From Colocasia esculenta (lineage: Eukaryota; Streptophyta; Magnoliopsida; Alismatales; Araceae), in contig CM024766.1 in NCBI GenBank assembly GCA_014218235.1, positions 66,019,207 to 66,083,206 of the forward strand: a stretch of DNA of 64,000 nucleotides, read 5' to 3'. Of this stretch, positions 54,485 through 64,000 are shown piece by piece. Each line of letters begins with the position of its first letter. The stretch's first letter is position 1. Position numbers and translations under genes: made by a program. The notes under the pieces are model-generated. The model saw only the letters and a program-made list of their open reading frames with translations. It ran no database searches and was not told the origin of the DNA.

Positions 54485-57400
54485 CTAAGGAGGTACAGGA
54501 ATGTAGAAGGCATGGGACAAAAGAGAGGCATGTCGAGTAATGATTGGCCAAGCCTTGCACTCCTGGTCTTCAAAATAACTTTGAAAGACACCATAAACAA
54601 TGGAGTAGGAAGGTCCCATAACAGGAGCCATCCTCTGGATGTGCAACTGCCTCTGAGCTTCTATGAAAGTGCCATATTCATTACTACCAAGAGAAGATTT
54701 GTAAAAGGTAGAGGTACCAAAACTAGCATGCTGAAGGAACTTATCTATGGTTATGGGATAGAATATCTGGTGCTGCTTCAGTTCCTTTTTCATAGCCTTA
54801 TACACCTTATATCTCTCAACCCAGGTTTCATAGGGGTCTCGAACAAGATGAATAGAGTTCAGGTCTAAGAATTCTGCAGCAGACAAAGGAGGTTGACCTG
54901 ATCTGGCCTAAGAGACATTGAGAGTAGTGAGCTATTGATCAGTGAGGGGGTAAAGATGTTCCCATTCTGATGGAGATAAGCGCTCACATTCAGACAAGAG
55001 AGGGGCAAGAACATCAGATTTGATGTGGCCCTGATGATATTATCTGAAGACAAATCTGTGAAAGGAGAGGGAACCACCTTTCTGTACTGAAATTCTGCCC
55101 ATTACCCTTGCAAATCTTTCAAAAATCATAGTGCCGACAGTAGATTCCATGACTAGGGAGTGGAGTGGAGGAAGAAACACAACATCTGGAATTTCTAAAG
55201 TGGCAAAATCTACCTGGATGGATGAGGTATGAGCATTACTTGAACCAAGAGCAGAAATAGCTTGCCGGATTGGCCAAGCTAAACTTCAGGTAGATTATTA
55301 AGATAGCAATAGTCAGTGAACATCTGGAAATGATGGATAAGCTTGATCTCCTTTTGAATAAATGGCCCCCAGGTATCCTTGTGATGGATCTGGAACCACT
55401 CAGAGAGGGTCAAGGGATGATCCCTGGGTGGGAATCTGGCTGCCTGAGCACGAAGGAATTGGCTGTAGAGGGACTTGTGGCCCCGAGCCCACTGTTCTTC
55501 AGTTTTGGCTTCAGTCATGGAAAACAATTTTGACTGTTCAGCCTTGGATAAAGAGGAAAAAGGAAGAATGACGTTTAGATGGTCAGTGAGGTTGAGGTAA
55601 GGAAGTCCAAAAATAGTGGCAAAGGTGCATTTCTGGAGATATTCACAATAAAGGAACCCTATTCGATTTTCAACTGAGAGAGAAAACCAAAGAGGTGGAA
55701 AATGAGGTTCTGAAGAGATGGCACGTTTGGAAGAAATTTTCCTTTTGTTAGGAGCAAGACTGGAAGAGCCTGTCCTATGGAGGTGAGTCCCAACTGACAG
55801 GACTGAGTGACGCATTGTTACTTCAAACTCATCTTTAATGTCTTGGATCGTATGATGTTCAAGTTGGGCACCCTCAGGAATGATGGTGATAAAGGAGGGA
55901 GGAGTAGGAGGATGAAGGAATGAATGAGAGGTAGATGGAGGTGGTATGGATGGTCCAGAAGATGAAGGACCAGAAGAAGAGGCTCCAGCTAAAGATGATG
56001 CTGGAGGAACCTCAACAATAGGAGGAGGGGTGGATGTGGAGGAAGCAGGAGATGAGGAAGAGGCAGTAGGAAATGGAGTGGGTGATGATATGTGTTTAGG
56101 AAGGGGTTGTTTGAAGGTGGCAGGTGCTGGAGGAGCAGTGGTAGATGATGGTGGAGAAGGAGGGGCTGGAGTTTGAAGAGGGGAAGAAAGGGGCTCTGGG
56201 GCTACAACCTAGTCTTCAACTCTTGCAGGCTCAGCTACTGATTCCACCGGCCCTGATGGGCCTGACTGCTCAGCATGAACTGGCCCTGATGGCCCAGAAC
56301 CATCCAAAATTAGCCCTGGTGGCCCTGACTTCTCAACATCAACAGGCTTTAATGGCCTAACGTCTTCAACAGATGGCCCTGAACTACCAGCTGGAGTGGG
56401 AGCAGGAGGGGCAGGAATGGGTAAATGCGCCCTCACAAAAATAGATAAATCTTGAACTAATAGCTTAATGTTGCCCAACTCACCATTCAAACTTTAGAGC
56501 TCAGCTTTCAATGCTCCAACTTTCTTAGCTCCAGTGCTTTGGTTCACAAAAATAGAAGAAACCTCATTTTGAATTGAGCATATGATTTCCCCATGACCGT
56601 CTAGTCTTTCTATCACTGGCTTCATGTTGACTTTCAACTTCTTCTTCTTGGAGCCATGATGCGCTCTTCTGGTCAGCAAAGGAATGTTAGGGGCTACATC
56701 CTTGCCTTTGTCACGAGCCCTAGCAGCGGGCTCCACAAATTCTTCATTTTCTTCATCAGAGGTGCTCTCCACAACACCTTCTCTGAACTGATCATCAGGG
56801 GCACCAGATGTGTGTTCCCCTTGAGATTCTGCTTCTTTCTCTACCGCATGCTCCCCCTCAACAGAAGCATCTTCCATCTGGATATTTGAACCCAATAACT
56901 CTTGCTCCCCCTGAATGGGAGCTTCTTCAATTTGAAGAATTTCTTGCTCCCCCTGAGTGCTGGTAACAGAGTCTAGCACACTTCTAAGTACCGATGTCAT
57001 AATAGAGGTGGGGGCATCAACCTCAGATTGCCCAATAGGCTCAATATCCTCAGAAGGTATTTCTTCAATTCTTCGAGGACTGCCCACTGGAACTTCAATT
57101 TGGATATCTGCTTCCTCTTGCTGAACCACTGGAAACTCTGTTCGAACTTCTTCTTGATGACCTTGGACATCTGGAATTGTTGGAACCTGAACATCCTCTA
57201 GTTGAGCTTGACCAACTGAAATTTCCTCTTCTGCCTCTTCCTGAGCTGTCACCACAGGAGCCTCAGACCTTACTTGGACCTCTGCTTCTGCCTCTGATTC
57301 TTGGACTTGAGGAGCTTCTAGACCCTCTCCAATGATAACCTCGCTCTCAGCAACTGAGGTCTTGGTCCAAACACCAGCTACAAGCGAAAAACCACTTTTC

Positions 57401-58170
57401 TTTAGATTTCTGCCTCTAATAGCCTGGCCCATCTTCTCAGATACTTCACCAGTCAAGTTGATGTTAAAGTGCTGAAAAATCTTCGTCTTGAGCATGTTCT
57501 TCTTGTCCCATATCACTCCTGATGCAGACTTTATCCCCTCGATTATTACTTCTGCCATATTAATATCTTGGTTCTAGATGGCCCAGAACATCATATCTGA
57601 ATCTGCCATGGTGCAGGAGGAGAAAGTTGCGCTTCAAGGTACCAAAATCTGGCAAACTATAAAGTAAAGAATTAGATTGAAGGCATTCAATTGATTGATG
57701 TAAAATTTTCCATCTTTCAACTTGAATTCTGAGCCGATAATTCCCAAACCCTTGGCCTGAACATCCACACTGTCTACCCCACTCTGACCGGTGGTAGAGA
57801 CTCCAAACAGGAACTCCAATAAATCATAAGTGATATGAATCTGGGTTCCTTTGACTGTGGAGGTCAAGGACCCATCTGCCTCTGATCTCAAATAAACATA
57901 GAAAGCTTTTACCAAATCTAGATAACTTGCCTCAGAAATGGTTGCAATCTGCGACCACTTCATCCTCTGCATCGTTGCTACTATACTGTGCATTCCATTT
58001 TTCTCTAGATCAGCTACATCCACTGCCTTGTTGCCGCACAGTGACGATTTCACAGTTGCAAATCGCTCTTGCTGCTCTACTATGAGGAAAGCAGCGTTAT
58101 GGCCCCCAACGGTGCCGGAAACCCCAGAAACCGCCATGGGATTGAACGAGGGGAAGTTTTGGAGGATCGT
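54485..58170 (-). pseudogene. Very long env-like ORF of Sirevirus N
   Basis: An extra gene between pol and the 3' LTR, of the kind called env-like in Sireviruses; its role is not established. From about 58140 (MAVSGVSGTVGGHNAAF) down to 55279 it is one frame of about 960 codons with four nonsense codons (near 57634, 57575, 56494 and 56218), each explained by C-to-T (CGA, CAG, CAA, CAG). Order: an alpha-helical domain (YLDLVKAFYVYLRSEADGSL), an acidic Glu/Val-rich region, a coiled stretch near 56480, a Pro/Ser-rich region, and a second folded domain (55279-55815). Frameshifts near 55270 and 54950 lead to the C-terminal part (54485-54886). I see no clear transmembrane segment. Confidence 0.75.
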
Positions 58171-58800
58171 TGTCACGTCCCGAGAATTACGCAGCGGATA
58201 TTATTAATTAATTAAAGTCGATATCCCGAGACGTGAACAGTCGGCAGATAAGCCTCTAGCTAACATGCACTAAATGTATAACAACATACATCATCATTGG
58301 GCCCAAATATAGAACTCAACTAATCTTTTATTCCAATCTCAACTCATTGTATTAAAAATGGAACTATTACAGAACTAAGACTCAATAAGAAGGAAAGTAC
58401 ATAATACTCATCACTTCCTACTACATGTTCTAACTCTCAAAACAAATTACTATAACTAGACTCAAAGTTGGAACGCTCTTCACTCGGACGCATTCCCATC
58501 CTCGACTTGCTCTTCCTCTTGAACTTCATAGTCATCTAGATTGGGTAAAAGTAGGGAATGAGCAAACTAGCCCAGTAGGATTTATATCTCAATGTGCGGG
58601 CAATGATATAAGTGATTAACCATTTAGAACTAGGTAAGCACGATGAATGTCATGATATGCATGTACGAATAAAACTCATTAAAACATGATACATGAAACA
58701 AGCTAGAGAGAGTGATTATGGTAGAACAAGATTTGTAAACAAGATGACAAGATAGAACTAGCAATAGATCACGTTGTACAAGCATGCAAGATTTCACTTG

Positions 58801-61012
58801 TGTTGCCCAGTTGACGAGCCCAGAGGGGGGGTGAATGGGTCTTTAAAAATTAATCTAGAAGATACCTGTAACTAAAAAACATTCACACAAACGTTCTTCG
58901 AAGGAGGTTAGTGACTGTTAGTTTAAATATCAAACACACAAAGAAGACAATCACACAACACAAGGTTTATCCTGGTTCGGACCTCCTTTCCTTAGGAGTC
59001 CTACGTCCAGTCCCTGAGCAACAACTCAGGATTTCACTAACCAGGGTACAGTCCCCCTAAGGACGCTACAACACCCAGTTCAGCTGGTCTTCCTTCACAC
59101 CCGAAGGGAACAGCAACACCCTGGATACCACCAGGTCTTCCTTCACAAATGAAGGGAAACAACACCCTGGATACCACCAGGTCTTCCTTCACAACCAAAG
59201 GGAACAACACCCTGGATACCACCAGGTCTTCCTTCACAACCGAAGGGAACAACACCAAGAGAATGAATGAAATTCAAACCCCTAGATCAAGCTTTTGACA
59301 AGCAAGGATCTGAAGAAACTAGAACTGAGAGGAAGAGATTTAAGCTAAGCACACTCTCAGAACTACACAGGCTCTCTTAAGATATTCACAAACTAGTGGA
59401 GAGCAAAGAGCAAAAACTAAGTGGAATGAAGTTCTTGGCTCTGGACTTCTTGCCGAAGAATTTGAATGCTTGAATACTCGATTCTTCTTTTCTTCACTTC
59501 TGTTGTATTTATTCTTCTTTTGAAATAGAGACGTTGAAGTGTCCGTTGTCTCTCTCTTGAGTAGTCGTTAGACTGAAAGACACCTGGAGTCTTGGAAGCT
59601 TCTAGTCAACAATCTTTTGATCACTTGAGCACGCAAATAGATGAGATCTTTAGAAATATCCTTTGGCTTCTTTTTTGTTTAACATTGTACCATGAAGCTA
59701 GATCAGAGGTCTGCACAAATGTCAATCTCAAATAGCAGACAGCTAAGCTGTCTCTGATGTCAGTCAACGTTAGTAGCAATAGACATGAAAATAGTAATGC
59801 CAAATAGCTAAGTCTAAAAGACGTTATCAGAGTAGGCACGATAAAGGATGATATTGTCTGCATGCATGCAGAGATACGTTCAGATCTCATAAATGCAGAA
59901 GCGTCAGAGAGATATCTATGTGGACTTTTTCTAGTCAACACTTTTAAGATGAATAAGATATCAAGATATGAAATCGATGGCTATATGACTTATGAAATCG
60001 TTATGAATAAGTCAGATTGACCAAGTCGTTATGAGATACAACAAATCGTTGTGTTTAATGAAGAAATCGTTGTGAAACACTTATCAAATCGTTATATTCA
60101 CAGATGAAATCGTTATGGCGAGCAAGTCGTTGCGAGCTCTAAAGAAATCGTTACGGTGACTTATAGAATCGTTGCGACAGGCAAGTCATTACGAGCTCTA
60201 AAGAAATAGTTATGACGGGCAAGTCGTTACGAGCTCTAAAGAAATCGTTACGATGACTTATAGAATCGTTGCGACAGGCAAGTCGTTACGAGCTCTAAAG
60301 AAATCGTTATGACGGGCAAGTCGTTTCGAGCTCTAAAGAAATCGTTACGATGACTTATAGAATCGTTGTGACGGGCAAGTCGTTACGAGCTCTAAAGAAA
60401 TCATTACGATGACTTATAGAATCGTTGTGACGGGCAAGTCGTTACGAGCTCTAAAGAAATCGTTACGATGACTTATAGAATCGTTGTGACAGGCAAGTCG
60501 TTACGAGCTCTAAAGAAATCGTTACGATGACTTATAGAATCGTTGTGATAGGCAAGTCGTTATGCTTTCTAAAGAAATCGTTGCGATCACTTACAGAATC
60601 GTTATGACAAGCAAGTCGTTACGCTTTCTAAAGAAATCGTTGCGATCACTTACAGAATCGTTATGACAGGCAAGTCATTACGCTTTCTAAAGAAATCGTT
60701 GTGATCACTTACAGAATCGTTATGACATCGACTTGTTTGAAACAACATGACTTTTCAGTCTTATAAGGAAATCGGTATGATCTTCAACAGAAATCGATAT
60801 GGACTTAGAGAAATATCATGTTGAAAAGATTAAAGCTTCAGAGAAGTAATGCATACCTTTGTTGGCTTGTTTGACCTTGGTATTTTTCCTGTACTTAAGA
60901 CTTATGAAATATTCATTAGATATAATTGATAAACTCTTGTTTGGTTTTGTTAATCATCAAAAAATATATATATGTAATTAATTAGAATTACATGGGGACA
61001 GACTGATCATCA
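58801..61012 (-). repeat. Solo LTR P with target-site duplication
   Basis: 2.2 kb LTR of the same family as N (TGATGATCAGTC start at 61012, CTGGGCAACA end at 58801), flanked by ACTTG at 58796-58800 and 61013-61017. No internal sequence. Contains the 59-bp-based AACGATTT array (59985-60798), a block TTTATCCTGGTTCGGACC...AGTCCTACGTCCAGTCCC (plus, 58966-59015), four imperfect 40-50-bp repeats around CCACCAGGTCTTCCTTCAC (59090-59250) and a G tract near 58825. Confidence 0.92.
59985..60798 (-). promoter_or_regulatory. AACGATTT array with 59-bp tandem unit in LTR P
   Basis: A 59-bp unit (on plus: AAGTCGTTACGAGCTCTAAA, then GAAATCGTTACGATGACTTA, then TAGAATCGTTGTGACGGGC) is repeated about ten times between 60120 and 60740 with few changes. 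Each unit has three motif cores whose starts are 21, 21 and 17 bp apart. It begins about 215 bp from the LTR start. Confidence 0.85.
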
Positions 61013-61924
61013 ACTTGATGTCAAGAACGCAAGATATCACTAATTGCATTAAATGCAGGATGACCATATCACGCAAGCAAGCAAGCAAGAATGTACGAGC
61101 ACAATAATGTAACACTAATCAGGCACGTAGACACTAATGTACACCAAGAAAAGATCCATCAAGATTGTACACTAGGACACGTGTATGTGGTTATTGTATC
61201 TATCATTCAACAAGCAAGCAAAACTCCCAGCGCAGATACAATGCCAGTAATCATTATACCCCATGGTTAACAGTATATCTATGACTCGCCGTCATTGGGG
61301 CTAAATTGGAGCCCTTGGACACATGTCGTGCCCTGTCAACATCTCATGTAAATTTTTAAATGTAGATACCCACAGTCATAAATAATGGCCAATGAGAGTT
61401 TCATTAAGTAAGCATGTGTAATGTCATGTTCATGATGATGATGGGAACAAGTAATAAGTAATTGAACATGATTTCATGATAACAATGGTCAAGAGATAAA
61501 TTCGGCAGCATAACGGTACAATTTATATTTTAGTTCAATCTTTACATTAATGGCTTTAGTCTAGATTGTCATTCACACTCACGAGAACAAGAAGAGAAAG
61601 GAAGTGCATGCTATCTCCAGGGAACTTCAATGGTACAACCAACTCGTCGGCCATGTGGGAATCCATGGTCAGAAGAGATTTATGGAGGTCTTCGAGAAAA
61701 GGTCACTAGTCTACCGATTCGGATTGACCGGTAGAGAGCTTCCAAATTCCCAAGAAAGGGGTGCCTAGATGTGCAAGTGTGTAGTGATGTATGCGCGTCT
61801 CAATTCACAAACCATCGGTTTAATCTCGCAGAAAACACTTAACATGATGGCACGAATTGAACAAATGTATTTAAATACACATGGGTTTGCAAGATTTTAA
61901 GAGTAATAATTATCATTTAATCAA

Positions 61925-62906
61925 GCTAGAATTTCTGCTTCATGCTGAACTTCTGCTATAGAGGGGCCTGATGATTCTGCTGCTCCAACTGCTGGAACTG
62001 AAACTGACTCCACTCACAATTCTGGAATTATAGCCGCTGATCCCATTTCCTGATGAACAACTGAGGCGTCGTCGATGATGGCTTCGCCTTCAGCAACTGA
62101 AGCCTTGGACCAGACACCATTTTCCACATAGAAGCCACTCTTCTTTAGGTTCCTGGACTTGATTGCTTGGCCCACTTTCTCTACAACTGCCCCAGAAAGA
62201 TCAACACCAAAGTGTTTGAAGATCTTAGAAAGTAGGTGGGCATAGGGCAGGACACATTTAACTTGCTCTTGGTGTCCCAAATTTTATCACTGGCAAAGTT
62301 CATTCTTTCCATCATCACTGCGGCCATATTTATCTCCTTATTTTGAATGGCTCAGTACATCATGTCAGAGTCGGCCTTTGTGCAAGATGAAAATGTTGCA
62401 CTTCTAGGAACTAAGATTTGACATACAATAAAATGAAGGAGGTGGTTGAAAGCAGTTAGTTGATTTATATCAAGCATGCCATCCCTTAGCTTGAAGCCCG
62501 GCCCTACAATTCCCAAACCTTTCACTTGGGCGTCCACAGTGTGAACCCCACTAAACCCGGAAGTCTTCACATCAAACAACATCTTCAGCAACTCAGGGTC
62601 TATTCTAATCAGGGTTCCCTTTACTAAAGAAACTAGGGACCCATCTTCCTCTGTTCTCAAACAAACGAAGAATGCTTTTACCAGGTCCGGATAACTAACC
62701 TCCGAAAAGGTAGTAACTCCCGTCCACTGCATATGATTGATCAATTCTACCACGCTGCTCATTCCATTTTTCCTCAGATTAGTAACATCGACTTCTTTAT
62801 TGCCACAGAGCTTCGTCTTCACAAAGGTAAACCTCTCCTGCTGCTTAGGAGTGAGAAACTCGGCGCTGTAGCCACCCAAACTGCCGGCGATGACTGGTGC
62901 GGCCAT
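61925..62906 (-). pseudogene. Env-like module of copia element R, truncated
   Basis: Homologue of the first part of the N env-like gene: from the ATG at 62906 (MAAPVIAGSLGGYSAEFL) the helical domain (QQERFTFVKTKLCGNKEVDV, YPDLVKAFFVCLRTEEDGSL, VKGLGIVGPGFKLRDG) is open for 184 residues to a TGG-to-TGA stop at 62352. After a further frameshift near 62290 comes the segment FKHFGVDLSGAVVEKVGQAI and SRNLKKSGFYVENGVWSKAS, open to 62014. Homology ends near 61925 at sequence Q. It lies downstream of R's RNase H, the expected place for this gene. Confidence 0.75.
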
Positions 62907-63299
62907 GGATTCAGGTGGGAAAGTCTCTGGAGGGTTGAAACAGAAGGAGAAGAGAAGGAATCCTCAAGAAATTTTGCGGGAAGGAGGAGGAAGGTTCAAA
63001 TTTGCAGAGGGTTGAGATATGAGTTGTTAGGGCATCAGCTCATACGATAGGATGAAAAGGGGAAAGGGTAGACGATGAGATACGAATCGTTCTGTCATTG
63101 ATTTTATGAATAAATTAATACGTTGTGGAAAGTGAGGCGCCAAAAGGCAGCAAAGAAGACAAAAGAGTTTGACTATTCAAACCGACTTCAATGAGAGAGC
63201 GGTTACAAAGGATAATTTGAATTTCTTTTGCTTAAAGCCATGGAGGGAAAAATTACTTAATTCTGAAATTTAATGTGCCAGTTGTAAACAAAATCTTTT
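62907..63299 (-). other. Spacer between R pol and env-like module
   Basis: About 390 bp without a supported gene. The part next to the ATG (62907-62940) resembles the leader of the N env-like gene (AACCCTCCAGAGACTTTCCC). No splice acceptor is assigned. Confidence 0.5.
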
Positions 63300-64000
63300 T
63301 CACAAATTGCACATGCCTAATTCCCTTCTAAGAGATGTGAATCTCTCCTCGGGTAAGGCTTTTGTGAAAATGACTGCTAACTGACCATTTGTATCAATAA
63401 AAGATATTTCAATATTGCCATTTGCTACATGATCACGAATAAAATGATATCTAACCTCAATATGCTTGGTCCTTGAATGTTGAACTAGATTCTTGGTGAG
63501 ATTTATGGCACTGGTGTTGTCACACAACAGTGGGATGGATTTGATGTTTAATCCGAAATCTTCAAGTTGTTGCTTTATCCATAAAAGTTGTGTACAGCAA
63601 TTTCCAGCGGCTACGTACTCAGCTTCAGCAGTAGATAGTGCTACTAAATTTGTTTCTTTGAAGACCAAGATATTAAACATCCTGTAAGAAATTGACAACA
63701 ACCAGTGGTGCTTTTTCTATCTAATTTGCATCCAGCATAGTCAGCATCAGAGTAACCTACTAAGTTAATTTCACAATGTTTTGGATACCATAGACCTAAG
63801 TCATGAGTTCTTGCTAAATATCTAAATATTCTTTTCACAGAAATTAAATGTGATTCTTTAGGATCTGGTTGATACCTAGCACACATGCATACACTAAATA
63901 AAATATCAAGTCTACTAACTGTTAAATAAAGGAGTGAACCTATCATACCTCTGTAGATCTTTTGATCTACTTTCTTACCATCTTTGTTACTGTCCATCCT
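63300..64000 (-). pseudogene. Copia RT end and RNase H of element R
   Basis: Runs in from the right edge: IYRGMIGSLLYLTVSR, VCMCARYQPDPKESH, YSDADYAGCKLDRKSTTG (catalytic Asp of RNase H), LISWSSKK. A one-base slip in the run near 63655 then shifts the frame to LVALSTAEAEYVAAGN (catalytic Glu), LLCDNTSAINLTKN, SRTKHIEVRYHFIRDHV and the terminal SLRRELGMCNL with a stop at 63300. Very similar in order to F1's RNase H. The rest of R is beyond the window. Confidence 0.9.

Larger units (their letters stand above)
58171..61920 (+). repeat. LTR-like sequence Q, interrupted by solo LTR P
   Basis: Non-coding sequence outside P: 58171-58800 and 61013-about 61920. Starts TGTCACGTCCCGAGAATTACG, the style of a gypsy LTR start, immediately upstream of the env-like frame of N. 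The other end is not located, though the env-like sequence of R is recognisable from about 61920. No target duplication (left candidate ATCGT) is found. No gene is supported in either part. Confidence 0.45.

Noticed and set aside
55946..56360. Gly/Glu-rich plus-strand frames
   Set aside because: Antisense to the Pro/Ser-rich part of the env-like gene; low complexity.
58171..61920. Complete gypsy element Q
   Set aside because: No coding region, primer site or second LTR can be found; only an LTR-like start is visible.

Overview
This is a stretch of repeat-dense nuclear DNA from a seed plant, almost certainly an angiosperm. Every recognisable coding remnant is retrotransposon-derived: Ty1/copia elements of the Sirevirus type, Ty3/gypsy elements of the Tat and Tekay/Del types, and 5S-rRNA-bearing Cassandra TRIMs. 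Most are primed by an initiator-Met tRNA site (TGGTATCAGAGC and variants). I see no host protein gene, tRNA gene, rRNA gene array or CRISPR. Nearly all open frames are broken, most often by CAG/CAA/CGA/TGG turning into stops, the signature of methylated, silenced elements.

Layout. (1) 1-8985, three minus-strand elements nested in each other: Sirevirus A (5' LTR 688-2057, gag below it) sits in the integrase of Sirevirus B (gag 3546-5305, 5' LTR 5357-7462), which sits in the second RNase H of a Tat-type gypsy element C. (2) 9413-18260, minus-strand Tekay-type gypsy element D, with gag-PR-RT-RNH-INT-chromodomain-like region between a truncated 3' LTR and a complete 5' LTR. It interrupts plus-strand gypsy element E, whose pol and 3' LTR occupy 18261-23460. 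(3) 23461-48216, a large tandem duplication. A unit made of a piece of LTR F, an unassigned 0.9 kb stretch, a copia integrase relic (J), a solo gypsy-type LTR (K, carrying a truncated Cassandra) and an LTR-F insertion occurs twice, 18.4 kb apart. The first copy carries the Sirevirus F1 (27354-42320), whose pol is itself interrupted by the gag-only Sirevirus H (33170-39024). In the second copy F1 is reduced to a solo LTR (45761-47834) containing a complete Cassandra with target-site duplication. (4) 48217-51848, the RT/RNase H end of copia J and a minus-strand copia LTR (M). (5) 51849-64000, minus-strand Sirevirus material: LTR N with a very long env-like reading frame (54485-58170), a solo LTR P (58801-61012) nested in an unassigned LTR-like sequence Q, then a second env-like module and copia RT/RNase H (R) running off the window.

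The most unusual signal is not a gene. The upstream (U3) part of the Sirevirus LTRs carries dense arrays of short CG-containing motifs starting about 200-280 bp from the LTR start. LTRs A and F carry the palindrome core TGTCGACA in pairs exactly 21 bp apart, repeated every 73-75 bp. LTRs H, N and P carry AACGATTT (element sense) spaced mostly 20-22 bp apart. The motif differs between families while position and helical phasing are kept, which suggests a protein-binding array. The same GTCGAC-like core also recurs at exact 21-bp steps inside the gag region of F1.
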